Positions 30,932 through 38,569 of a stretch of DNA of 52,236 nt are shown here, one piece after another. This stretch comes from a virus. The notes under the pieces were generated by a model. The model saw nothing but the letters and a program-made list of their open reading frames with translations. It was not told where the DNA came from and made no database searches. The DNA is taken from the IMG/VR virus record IMGVR_UViG_3300044618_000771, positions 1 through 52,236 of that record. The stretch is one strand, 5' to 3'. The number at the start of each line of letters is the position of its first letter. The stretch's first letter is position 1. The position numbers and the translations under genes are program-made.

Positions 30932-31373
30932 TTGCGTTTTGTTTTAAAATTAATTCTATAGTTTTGTCACACTCTTTTTGATTTTGGGGTTTATATAGTG
31001 TTCTATTGTCACCGTTGTCAACCATCCACTTCTTAAACATCTTCCATCTTAATGGAAATGAATCATTAGCTCTACCTTTTGTTTCAATTATAAAGTTATT
31101 ACCAACAAAATCTGGAGTATACTTCAAGTTTAAAACTTTTTTATTACCACGATTTATATAATCTCCTTTACTATTTGATTGTCTTTCTATACAATCATTC
31201 TCAAATACAAATGCAGGTAATAATTCAAAGGTATACTTCTCATATTCGCATGATATACCAGCTTCCTTTAAGGCTTTGTACATGTATTTCTCCAGTCCTG
31301 AAGCAAAGGTAATACCTTCATATGATACAACCTTTGCTGTAACTGGCCCTTTTTTTGTTGATCTTCTTTTCAT
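30924..31373 (-). CDS. PD-(D/E)XK nuclease, T7 endonuclease I-like (Holliday-junction resolvase candidate)
   Basis: Protein of 149 residues. Catalytic-type residues are Glu28 (SGLEKYMY), Asp88 (KYTPDFV), Glu97 and Lys99 (IIETKGR), the E...D...ExK order seen in T7 endonuclease I and related phage nucleases. A basic N-terminus (MKRRSTKKG) may bind DNA. In T7-like phages this enzyme resolves branched DNA before packaging and degrades host DNA. It overlaps its upstream neighbour by four bases. Confidence 0.75.
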   Translation of the reverse strand: MKRRSTKKGPVTAKVVSYEGITFASGLEKYMYKALKEAGISCEYEKYTFELLPAFVFENDCIERQSNSKGDYINRGNKKVLNLKYTPDFVGNNFIIETKGRANDSFPLRWKMFKKWMVDNGDNRTLYKPQNQKECDKTIELILKQNANE

Positions 31374-31816
31374 TTACTGAATGTTGTATGAAAGCCTTCA
31401 AATGGGTTTTTGTCGCTTGCAAAATGTTTAAAGCGTTCATGTTGAACATCTACATCTTCATCAATTGTCCAATTACGCCCATGACCATTCTTCCGCTTCT
31501 TTTGCCGTGTAATATCTTTTGATAGTTTTTTTTTATCAGCTTCAAATACAAAAGCATCTATTACATCAATATCATTAGTAGCATTAAGCAAAGCTTTTTC
31601 TTCGCGAAGAGTTGATATTTCTTCTTTTAAACGTTGCAAATACAAAGTTGCATCCATTAACTCTTCCTGTAAATGATTCAGCCAAACAAATACATCGGAT
31701 TGGTCGTCACGCATTGTTGTTTTGTATTTAGCAAAGCCTACATCAGATCGATCTACAAATTTGTTTACTACGCATTGCACAACTGGATCTCTAAATTTAA
31801 TTGTTTGTTCTGTCAT
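31370..31816 (-). CDS. Phage protein with MazG-like helical N-terminus (unknown)
   Basis: Protein of 148 residues. The N-terminal half (residues 10-70: VNKFVDRSDVGFAKYKTTM, then LNHLQEELMDATLYLQRLKE) matches the pattern of a common phage family with paired acidic residues, related in appearance to all-alpha NTP pyrophosphohydrolases. The C-terminal half is basic and has many His/Asp residues. A nucleotide-related role is plausible given the flanking MazG-fusion, ThyA-family and RNR genes, but the full catalytic set cannot be confirmed. Confidence 0.65.
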   Translation of the reverse strand: MTEQTIKFRDPVVQCVVNKFVDRSDVGFAKYKTTMRDDQSDVFVWLNHLQEELMDATLYLQRLKEEISTLREEKALLNATNDIDVIDAFVFEADKKKLSKDITRQKKRKNGHGRNWTIDEDVDVQHERFKHFASDKNPFEGFHTTFSK

Positions 31817-31817
31817 A

Positions 31818-32597
31818 TTATAATGTTTGTTTTACGAATGTACCATTGATCATTGATCCTTGTCTTGATTTAATTACGTCATAGGCTGCTACAACACAAT
31901 CTTCAATTTTTAATCCTTCTAATGCAGCCAGATTAGTTAATACAACAACTGCATCGCCAATTGCATCAATTAATTCCTCTTGATTGTTTTTTAATATTGC
32001 TCTTGCTAATTCACCAGTTTCTTCCTGGAGTTTTACAAACTGAGTTTTAGAATCGCCTGTCCTATATATTCCACGTTCATCAGCCCATTGTCTAATAAGA
32101 TCGTATACATTAGTGCTTTCATTAGTTACAGGCTCTGTAACAACTTTAACTGCCTCATGCATCGCTTTGTTATATACGTAGGATCTTGCTGGATTAAACA
32201 TTGAGGTATTGGCATTTTTAATTATCCAATCAATTAATTCATCATTTAAATAATAAACACCAAATCCGGTTTCTATTTTCATTCCTTTGTTATCCATTAA
32301 ATTGCCTTTAAGTTTATTTAACGGGCATGGAAAAGTAGTGGTTTGTTCTGTTACATTTAATACCATAGGTTTTTTCTTTTTATTTTTATTAATTAAATTC
32401 TTATAAGATTGACGATCTATTTTGTAGCCATAGATAGATTGAAGCTCTAGCTCCCGGGCAGACACATAATCTATGTCCTCACTGGTTTCTAGAACTTCAT
32501 ATTCTGTCGGATGGTATCCTTGTTCAACTGTAACTCTATTATTAAGATTACGTGTAACTCCAATCTTTTTACCAAAAATGTGATAGATATAATACAT
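31818..32597 (-). CDS. Fusion of a GIY-YIG-like domain with a MazG-type pyrophosphohydrolase
   Basis: Protein of 259 residues with two modules. Residues 1-70 begin YYIYHIFGKKIGVTRNLNNR, the layout of a GIY-YIG nuclease core, ending near SARELELQSIYGYKI. A linker region (75-160) follows. Residues 164-250 look like MazG: FVKLQEETGELARAI with Glu192, Glu193 and Glu196, and ELIDAIGDAVVVL with Asp211 and Asp215 as likely metal ligands. MazG enzymes hydrolyse (d)NTPs to monophosphates. It lies eight bases downstream of the ThyA-family gene, so it belongs to the nucleotide operon. The catalytic state of the GIY-YIG part is unclear. Confidence 0.75.
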   Translation of the reverse strand: MYYIYHIFGKKIGVTRNLNNRVTVEQGYHPTEYEVLETSEDIDYVSARELELQSIYGYKIDRQSYKNLINKNKKKKPMVLNVTEQTTTFPCPLNKLKGNLMDNKGMKIETGFGVYYLNDELIDWIIKNANTSMFNPARSYVYNKAMHEAVKVVTEPVTNESTNVYDLIRQWADERGIYRTGDSKTQFVKLQEETGELARAILKNNQEELIDAIGDAVVVLTNLAALEGLKIEDCVVAAYDVIKSRQGSMINGTFVKQTL

Positions 32598-32605
32598 AAT
32601 TTAGA

Positions 32606-33373
32606 TTAAATGGCCACTTTTGCTGTAATTACTGGACCGTGTTTATAATTTATTAAGGTTAATGCTCCGTTTTCATGAATATACTCCGGGAGATCAAATG
32701 TATCTTGCATAAGATATTCATGTATAGCATCATATTGATTGTTGTAAATATGAGCATCAACAATCTGTACTTCTAGCCAATTTGCTTTTAATCCAACTTT
32801 TTCAGAAACATATAAAAGTATTTTAGTAAACAATGCCATATCATATGGAATTCCTAAAAACAAATCGCCCGATCTTTGTACAACAAACATATTGAGTTTG
32901 TCGTGCTCAACAAAGAATTGAAAATACAAATAACAAGGAGGTAAACGCATTTGATCTATCTGAGCCGGATTCCATAAACTTATAATATGTCTACGACTAT
33001 CTGGGTCGTTTATTAATTGTTTAAGAAGTATTTGCATCTGATCAATATTTTGATCGTTAAAATTGCGCATTTGATGCCCGTATACAGGGCCAAGATCTCC
33101 ATTATCATCTGCCCAAGCATCCCATATTTTTACGCCAGCATCTCTAAATCTTTGTATATTAGTTTCGCCGTTTATAAACCATTCAAATTCTGTATCAAAA
33201 GTTTTTTGAAACATTTTTCTACCGGTTATAACTGGAAAGTATTTAGAAACATTAGTTTTTAGAGAAGCATTGAATATAGATTTGCAACCAACACCAGTAC
33301 GGTCATTTCTATGAACGCCATTAGTTAAGCAATCCCATAATAATCTTCTGTATCCTTCTTCGTATGTTACCAT
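32606..33373 (-). CDS. Thymidylate synthase family enzyme; possible dCMP (hydroxy)methyltransferase
   Basis: Protein of 255 residues, collinear with ThyA: Arg25 in NDRTG, EWFINGETNI (64-73), DLGPVYGHQ (93-101), DSRRHI (125-130), nucleophile Cys147 in LPPCYLYFQF, QRSGDLFLG (166-174), AHIY (207-210) and the C-terminal VAI. Two positions deviate. The Asn that recognises uracil (E. coli Asn177, in LPFN) is Asp178 here (IPYD), and the His after the nucleophile is Tyr148. Asp at the first position is the hallmark of T4 dCMP hydroxymethylase and of engineered dCMP-using ThyA. So the substrate may be dCMP rather than dUMP, giving 5-methyl- or 5-hydroxymethyl-dCMP. The family call is firm; the specificity is inference. 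Confidence 0.9.
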   Translation of the reverse strand: MVTYEEGYRRLLWDCLTNGVHRNDRTGVGCKSIFNASLKTNVSKYFPVITGRKMFQKTFDTEFEWFINGETNIQRFRDAGVKIWDAWADDNGDLGPVYGHQMRNFNDQNIDQMQILLKQLINDPDSRRHIISLWNPAQIDQMRLPPCYLYFQFFVEHDKLNMFVVQRSGDLFLGIPYDMALFTKILLYVSEKVGLKANWLEVQIVDAHIYNNQYDAIHEYLMQDTFDLPEYIHENGALTLINYKHGPVITAKVAI

Positions 33374-33718
33374 TTAAAATAATTTAAAGTTATTAGCAGT
33401 GTCATCTATCTTCTGCTTTGTTTTTGTTTTTTGTTTTGGATCCTCTACTGTTTGAACTTCTATCTTATTTGCATACTTATCATAGTAATAAAGATAGAAC
33501 TTATACAATTGTAACCATATATCATTCTTCTTATAAGCTGATGGGCTTACATTCTTATTACCGTTTATAGTTATTTCTAAAAACCATTCTGTTGCGCTCT
33601 TAGGTTTAGGAGCTATAAATATATTATTTCGTATGCACCACATATAAGCTTGTTGTTCTTTTTCAGATTGTATATAATTACCCATATCTATCTGATTCTT
33701 TTTTAATCCACTGCCCAT
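33374..33718 (-). CDS. Unknown protein between primase-helicase and ThyA-family genes
   Basis: Protein of 114 residues beginning MGSGLKKNQIDMGNY. Aromatic and helical in the middle (WLQLYKFYLYYYDKYANK), with a Lys/Thr-rich C-terminal stretch (KQKTKTKQKIDD). It overlaps the end of the primase-helicase gene by one base, so it is translationally coupled to it. A small replication accessory factor is possible; nothing in the sequence proves it. Confidence 0.65.
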   Translation of the reverse strand: MGSGLKKNQIDMGNYIQSEKEQQAYMWCIRNNIFIAPKPKSATEWFLEITINGNKNVSPSAYKKNDIWLQLYKFYLYYYDKYANKIEVQTVEDPKQKTKTKQKIDDTANNFKLF

Positions 33719-35424
33719 TATTCCCAGGGCATTTTATCATCAGGATTAACTATAGGAGTATGTGGAAGAAAACATCCTGACTGTGGTTCCCATTTGAAAT
33801 GGCATTCAGCGCCATTCTCTCCAAGGTTTTGGAACTTACATTTTAATACTTTAACTTTAACGGTTTTGTCTTCATAATTTCTATGAACTAATAAGCCATG
33901 ATATGAAGCGTCATACCATTCGCCACCACCTTTAATGTTATACATTGTAGGCTCTTCAATATTACCTTTAGCATCTTTATACATTTTAGTTGGATGCGCA
34001 ACAATCATTACCAAAACATCATACTTCTTAGCAAAGATCTCAATCTTAGTTAAGTATTCTAAAGTATAGGCATTAACATCACCAGATGCATCATTATCAC
34101 GTACTTTATTAAATGGATCAATAACTAAACATTTAATTCCTTTACGCTTAACTAACTCAGCACCCTTACGTAACACAGCATCTAATGTATAACGTTCCAT
34201 GTCAATAAAGAAATAATTATCATTTACATGATCCGCTACTTGGTTCCACTTTTCAGTCTTGATGTCTGCGACCGTCGGCATTCCTTGCCACGTTTTCCTC
34301 ATTAGCTTGTGTGCATGTAAATATGTAGGAGTATTCTCTGGTGATGCATATGCCGTTTTCCAACCATACTTTTCATTATAACCAACGATCATTTGATCTA
34401 CAAAATCAGATTTACCAGAAGATGGAATACCGGTAACAGTAATGAATTGACCAGTGTACGTAGAAAAAATACTGTCAAAGTTATCCAAACCAACTTGGAA
34501 GCCAGGTTTGAATCCATTACGAACAAAGTCAGTAACCTCATCTTCAATGTCTCTAAACGTTGTAACATTTTCAAGCGGAACTGGTTTTGATCGCGTAATT
34601 CTCTGTGATAATGCTTCTTTGCCATATTTAATTAAGTATTCGTTTGCGTCTTTACAATCTTCAAATGATGCTAAATAACAAATTTCAGATCCTAAACGTC
34701 TTACTAATTCAGTTTGTAATGCTTGACCGGCTGCATCAGAATCTACAGCAATAATAATTTTACTCTTGTCCTCAAAGTAATCAATGCAGTTATCTAAGTA
34801 CTCAAGATTATTTGTATGTAATGTTGCACCGTTAGGAACGGATATTGCATTAGTAATACCTGCTTCATGCAGCGCAAGCACATCCATCTCGCCTTCAACA
34901 ATAATACAATATTCAAAACCAATTGTACTGTCTATATTATAAAATACTTTTTCAGCACCTTTATACAATTTAAAATGTTTGTTGCCATCTCTGTACTTTA
35001 CATTGATAATCTCATCTCCAATGTAGTAATTAAAATTAATTGTATTCTCAACTTTACCGGTTTGAGGCATAAACTCTTTGCTTTCAGTAACTCTTAAGTC
35101 ATTCAAAGTTTCTTCTGAAATACCTCTTGTTGCAAACCATTCTACAATTTTAGTTGTTGGTTTAATTAACTCTGTAACTTCAGGTTTAGTATATACTTTT
35201 TCGCTTGTACCTTTTCTTTTATATGTATGAAGTTGAAAAGTTTTGCTACAGTTATGGCAAGTTCCTATACCTCTTTCCCAATCATAAGAGGCACACTTTG
35301 CTTTCTGATGCTTAGGCTCTCTATTATGAGAACACAATGGACAAATACCTTGAGACTTCCCTTCTTCAAGCTTATGTTGATTGAATTGGTCAATCAAAAA
35401 ACCATTTATCTCTACTGTTTGCAT
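33718..35424 (-). CDS. Bifunctional DNA primase-helicase (T7 gp4-like)
   Basis: Protein of 568 residues combining primer synthesis and replicative DNA unwinding. Domains in order: zinc-binding domain with Cys28/Cys31 (CPLC) and Cys56/Cys59 (CHNC); TOPRIM core with EGEMD (177-181) and DSDAAG (228-233); RecA-like DnaB-family helicase with Walker A GIPSSGKS (332-339), Walker B LVIDP (433-437) and VAHPTK (475-480). Length and order match T7 gene 4 protein (566 residues). It starts 66 bases from a terminator for the upstream SSB gene and next to a dyad, so it may head its own transcript. Confidence 0.92.
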   Translation of the reverse strand: MQTVEINGFLIDQFNQHKLEEGKSQGICPLCSHNREPKHQKAKCASYDWERGIGTCHNCSKTFQLHTYKRKGTSEKVYTKPEVTELIKPTTKIVEWFATRGISEETLNDLRVTESKEFMPQTGKVENTINFNYYIGDEIINVKYRDGNKHFKLYKGAEKVFYNIDSTIGFEYCIIVEGEMDVLALHEAGITNAISVPNGATLHTNNLEYLDNCIDYFEDKSKIIIAVDSDAAGQALQTELVRRLGSEICYLASFEDCKDANEYLIKYGKEALSQRITRSKPVPLENVTTFRDIEDEVTDFVRNGFKPGFQVGLDNFDSIFSTYTGQFITVTGIPSSGKSDFVDQMIVGYNEKYGWKTAYASPENTPTYLHAHKLMRKTWQGMPTVADIKTEKWNQVADHVNDNYFFIDMERYTLDAVLRKGAELVKRKGIKCLVIDPFNKVRDNDASGDVNAYTLEYLTKIEIFAKKYDVLVMIVAHPTKMYKDAKGNIEEPTMYNIKGGGEWYDASYHGLLVHRNYEDKTVKVKVLKCKFQNLGENGAECHFKWEPQSGCFLPHTPIVNPDDKMPWE

Positions 35425-35464
35425 TATATCTAATTGAATATGATTTGTTAATATTTGATTGTTT

Positions 35465-35482
35465 TATATTCATTTGAATATA
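35465..35482. promoter_or_regulatory. Operator-like dyad upstream of primase-helicase
   Basis: Perfect inverted repeat TATATTC-ATTT-GAATATA about 40 bases upstream of the primase-helicase start. Lying between a terminator and the start codon, it is placed like a repressor or activator site. It is AT-rich, so chance occurrence is not negligible. Confidence 0.4.
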
Positions 35483-35490
35483 GTAGATAG

Positions 35491-35510
35491 AAAAACCCCA
35501 ACTTGTGGGG
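35491..35510 (-). terminator. Intrinsic terminator after the SSB gene
   Basis: On the minus strand CCCCA-CAAGT-TGGGG forms a five-pair GC-rich stem and is followed directly by TTTTT. It lies 29 bases downstream of the SSB-like stop and upstream of the primase-helicase gene, splitting the minus-strand block into two transcription units. Confidence 0.8.
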
Positions 35511-35539
35511 CTTAACTAACTATTTAATTTAATTACTTT

Positions 35540-35851
35540 TTAGAATGGTAAATCGTCCATTGGAGCAGGTGCTCTTTGTACCAGTGCAACTTGACCATCA
35601 GTTCTGGGTGCAGCAGCAACATTCTGACCATTAGTCCATACCACTTTAACATTGCCAAGATAAACCTTAGCCGCTTTAGAATCTCTTTCTTCTTTAGATT
35701 GTTCAACCGTAATTGGTCCTTGATTTCCAAACTGATCAGTTTCATCATTAATTGTTATAGTTATAGGAAGGTACTTGCCTTTAGCCCCATCAATTATTTT
35801 ATGTTTTGGAATTGCATTAAGATTAATGCTAGCTTTTACTATTGATGCCAT
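35540..35851 (-). CDS. ssb: Single-stranded DNA-binding protein candidate
   Basis: Protein of 103 residues, beta-rich in the first 75 residues as in an OB fold, then a flexible Ala/Pro/Gln-rich linker (about 78-96) and an acidic-hydrophobic tip MDDLPF at the very end. That tip is the diagnostic protein-interaction tail of SSBs (DDDIPF in E. coli). It is shorter than bacterial SSB, as in many phages. Its place between recombination genes and the primase-helicase fits a role in protecting ssDNA during replication and annealing. Confidence 0.8.
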   Translation of the reverse strand: MASIVKASINLNAIPKHKIIDGAKGKYLPITITINDETDQFGNQGPITVEQSKEERDSKAAKVYLGNVKVVWTNGQNVAAAPRTDGQVALVQRAPAPMDDLPF

Positions 35852-35855
35852 TTTT

Positions 35856-36215
35856 TTAAAGTTTTAATTGTTTATTATTAGTTAAATATTCTACTGCTTT
35901 TAATACTCCTTCAAGATTATCTCCTAAAAATCCAATACCAGAATTACAAGACATACATAATATTCCTCTTATCTTGTTTGTTTTATGGCAATGATCTATA
36001 TATGTTGATCTCTTGTCAAGTATTTCTTTCCCACAACAATGACAATTATCACTGTCCATTAACGATTGCGCTTGATCTAAAGTTATTTTATAATTCCTTG
36101 CTCTAGAATATAAACATTCACAAGTTTTGCATCTTGATTTTAATCCGCCTGTATCAGGACGATTGTAAAATTCAGTTAATGGTAATTCTAATTTGCAATA
36201 CGTGCAGGTCTTCAT
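35856..36215 (-). CDS. HNH endonuclease of the recombination endonuclease VII family
   Basis: Protein of 119 residues. An N-terminal zinc-ribbon-like part has Cys4/Cys7 (CTYC) and Cys29/Cys32; a second motif is CHCCGKE (58-64). The catalytic core is DHCHKTNKIRGILCMSCNSG (74-93), the DHxH...G.LC..CN signature of T4 endonuclease VII-type His-Me nucleases. It could resolve branched DNA or be a free-standing homing nuclease. It is tucked four bases upstream of SSB and two bases downstream of the exonuclease gene. Confidence 0.85.
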   Translation of the reverse strand: MKTCTYCKLELPLTEFYNRPDTGGLKSRCKTCECLYSRARNYKITLDQAQSLMDSDNCHCCGKEILDKRSTYIDHCHKTNKIRGILCMSCNSGIGFLGDNLEGVLKAVEYLTNNKQLKL

Positions 36216-36217
36216 GT

Positions 36218-36952
36218 TTAATTAAGTGTTTTTGTAATTAAGAACTGTTTAGGATCGAAGTCCTCTGTTCTGTAAAATAAATCGTAAGCTTCTACTGCAC
36301 GTTTGACTTTGTCTTCACCATTAGTAAGAAAGTTTTCTGAACAATCAAATATACCAATTTGATGTGTTGTTTTATCTATTGCCATGAAGATCATGTCATA
36401 TCCAAACAGTTGCTTATAAATGTATGCTTGACTATCGTAGTTGTATTTCTTTGCTGAATATGGAAATGAACTTAAGTCAGATGTTGTTTTCAAATCTACA
36501 ATTAAACCTTCATCGTGGTTTATAATATCTGCTTTGCCTTTCCACATTGCACCAAATAATTCTGTAATTCCAGGAACTTCATACTCAACATTAAAGCCTC
36601 GTATTAATCCAGCACATACTTCGTTAGCTAACATTGTATCTTTCATTAACTCTATTTTATCTGCTTCATGCTGTAATAAACAAATTTCGCCGCCAGATAA
36701 TTCTTTATACTTATTAGTATTTCTGGTTGTTGCTTCTATTATTTTGTATTTATGCAATTTATCAGGTTCTAAAATAGCCGTATGAAAGTAACCACCAATA
36801 ACAAAATTGGGGTTGGGATCTTGTGGAGCATTCATTAATAATGGATTGGTAAGTAATGCAGATATGTTTGAATTACTTAAAAAGTTTTTACCAAACTCAC
36901 CATAATAATGCTCATCTTCTCGTAACTTTTCTAAGATTTCCTCCTTAGTCAT
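36218..36952 (-). CDS. PD-(D/E)XK exonuclease (RecB/lambda-exonuclease-like partner of ERF)
   Basis: Protein of 244 residues. Conserved elements: GGYFHTAILEPDK (53-65), a substrate-loop motif of this family; KGKADIINHDEGLIVDLKTT (138-157) with Asp142, Asp153 and Lys155 as the D...DxK site; and a Gln-Ala-Tyr segment (176-178) after it. Proteins like this degrade one DNA strand to feed a single-strand annealing protein. The gene follows the ERF gene after one base, a standard recombination pair. Confidence 0.8.
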   Translation of the reverse strand: MTKEEILEKLREDEHYYGEFGKNFLSNSNISALLTNPLLMNAPQDPNPNFVIGGYFHTAILEPDKLHKYKIIEATTRNTNKYKELSGGEICLLQHEADKIELMKDTMLANEVCAGLIRGFNVEYEVPGITELFGAMWKGKADIINHDEGLIVDLKTTSDLSSFPYSAKKYNYDSQAYIYKQLFGYDMIFMAIDKTTHQIGIFDCSENFLTNGEDKVKRAVEAYDLFYRTEDFDPKQFLITKTLN

Positions 36953-36953
36953 A

Positions 36954-37520
36954 TTATAAAGAAGTCAATATGGTCTCTGCTTCAGGAGATAGTTCGTATT
37001 TCTTTTTGATTGTAGCAAGAGCTCCGCCATTAGCAATAAACTCTTTTGCTTTAACAAAAGCATCGTCGTTAGGAGTTAAAGTTGTTTTCTTAGTTTCAGG
37101 TTGAGACGTTCCATGATCTGGATCTTGCGTATCATCAATCAAGAATAAGTTACCAAGCGCATACTTTTTACCGTAACTTGATGCTGATCCAAACTTTTGA
37201 GGCATTTGCATACCTTTTTGATCAAGATCAACGCCAACAATCGCACGAGCGTGTATAGCATCGACCCCATCACTAATAATTGCGGTTGATTCTAATATTG
37301 GGAACATGCCCATTGGACTCCCTGTTAAATCTTCTGTTACTGTTACTGATACGCCTAGTCTAAGCAGAAACGGTTTGGTTGCTTCAAGAATATCTTCAGC
37401 CGATCTAAAATTGTACTTACCGAATGAATTGTATCGCGACTTTTTAGACTTAAACTCAGTCTGTATTATTGCTAACTTTTCATTAAGCGTTAATTCTTTT
37501 TCATTTGTTTTTGTTGCCAT
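36954..37520 (-). CDS. erf: ERF-family single-strand annealing protein
   Basis: Protein of 188 residues. The N-terminal half has the ERF pattern: YNSFGKYNFRSAEDILEATK with LRLGVSVTVTEDL (about 36-67), then ASSYGKKYALGNLFLIDDTQ (112-131) ending in a DD-containing stretch. ERF proteins pair complementary single strands and drive phage recombination. A disordered linker and a small C-terminal helical domain follow. It is the first gene after a class-B promoter-like element, ahead of exonuclease, endonuclease VII and SSB. Confidence 0.85.
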   Translation of the reverse strand: MATKTNEKELTLNEKLAIIQTEFKSKKSRYNSFGKYNFRSAEDILEATKPFLLRLGVSVTVTEDLTGSPMGMFPILESTAIISDGVDAIHARAIVGVDLDQKGMQMPQKFGSASSYGKKYALGNLFLIDDTQDPDHGTSQPETKKTTLTPNDDAFVKAKEFIANGGALATIKKKYELSPEAETILTSL

Positions 37521-37541
37521 ATATTTGATTTAATTGGTTTA

Positions 37542-37584
37542 GTTTTATATTAATATAATTACGTATTTTGGCTTCATTTTACAT
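37542..37584 (-). promoter_or_regulatory. Class-B element B2 (predicted promoter of the ERF-SSB operon)
   Basis: Minus strand: TGTAAA, 13 bases, ACGTAAT, then TATATTAATATAAAAC, ending 21 bases before the ERF start. It shares spacing and core with B1 (40126-40166) and B3 (47973-48013). No Bacteroidetes-type TTTG/TAnnTTTG pair is evident. Confidence 0.6.
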
Positions 37585-37589
37585 TTAAG

Positions 37590-38357
37590 TTATAGGAAAT
37601 CAAGGACTTGGGAGGAATCGACGTTAGCAACTAACTTAGCGATTGCCTGCTTTTTTATCTCTGAAATTCTTACATAAGCACTTGCTCCTTCAATGCCTAA
37701 TCGGCTAGCAATATCGTTTGCGGAATGTTTATCACAGTCTAATCCATAACTTAAGCGTAACACTTCAAACTCACGATCATCTAAATGTTTTTTAAGTAAA
37801 CTAGTAAGATATGAATTCATTATTTCTATATTATAAAATTCTGATTGATCAGGAATTTGATATACCATAAATAAGTCATCTTCGCTTTCGTTCATTTGTT
37901 CGTCAATGCTTAAGAATATAGAATTAAAAAACATTGCAACTAATGTATGATCCTTGCTGCTATCTTTGCGTATTTCATTTAACTTATGCTCTGGTATTTT
38001 AATTGAGCCTCTATTAATGTCTATAGCTCTTCTGATTGAGCCTTTAATTCTTTTGGATAAGAATGACTTAATTACACTTTCTTTATTGTCAGAATTGTTT
38101 ATTGTATCCCAATCAATGCGATCAATAGCTTGCACTAATCCAATAGATCCATATTGAATTAAATCTGTAATATCTAATACTCCACATGCTTGTGTTGTAG
38201 TTGAAAACTTTTTAGCAATATTCTCTACTAATGGTAAAAATTTAGCAATTAGTTTTTCTCTGGTATAGCCGTAAAAATTATCAGACAGGCTATTCTTGTT
38301 AACTTGCTTTATATCTTCTTTGTACCTTATGTAGTTTGGTATGTTGTAACTTTTCAT
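37590..38357 (-). CDS. Phage sigma-70-family RNA polymerase sigma factor
   Basis: Protein of 255 residues. Region 2 is clear: FLPLVENIAKKFSTTTQACG, then DITDLIQYGSIGLVQAIDRI (about 36-77). A region-3-like stretch is KGSIRRAIDINRGSIKIPEH. Region 4 with its HTH is DDREFEVLRLSYGLD followed by HSANDIASRLGIEGASAYVR (about 196-233). It would direct host RNA polymerase to phage promoters. It is the last gene of an operon headed by element B1 and overlaps its upstream neighbour by four bases. The class-A elements at 40581-47442 are natural candidate targets. Confidence 0.88.
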   Translation of the reverse strand: MKSYNIPNYIRYKEDIKQVNKNSLSDNFYGYTREKLIAKFLPLVENIAKKFSTTTQACGVLDITDLIQYGSIGLVQAIDRIDWDTINNSDNKESVIKSFLSKRIKGSIRRAIDINRGSIKIPEHKLNEIRKDSSKDHTLVAMFFNSIFLSIDEQMNESEDDLFMVYQIPDQSEFYNIEIMNSYLTSLLKKHLDDREFEVLRLSYGLDCDKHSANDIASRLGIEGASAYVRISEIKKQAIAKLVANVDSSQVLDFL

Positions 38358-38569
38358 AATCCTTTTTCTTTTTTATAGATTTCTAATAGTTCTTTTATGT
38401 TGTCAAAATCATAAGGTCTACGTTTTAGTTTACAAACCCTAATCCAATCTGCAAACTCGATAGCAAATTCATCTGTTAGTTTTTCAAAATGATCAAGCAT
38501 TGATTTATCTTGATTTCTATCAATTAAAAATGAGATCATTGTATTTTCAAACCTTTGTTTTAATGTCAT
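38354..38569 (-). CDS. Small protein coupled to the sigma factor
   Basis: Protein of 71 residues, helical, with charged ends; no motif recognised. Start and stop overlap its neighbours by four bases each (ATGA arrangements), so it is made together with the sigma factor. It could be a sigma-binding or anti-sigma regulator by position alone. Confidence 0.65.
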   Translation of the reverse strand: MTLKQRFENTMISFLIDRNQDKSMLDHFEKLTDEFAIEFADWIRVCKLKRRPYDFDNIKELLEIYKKEKGL

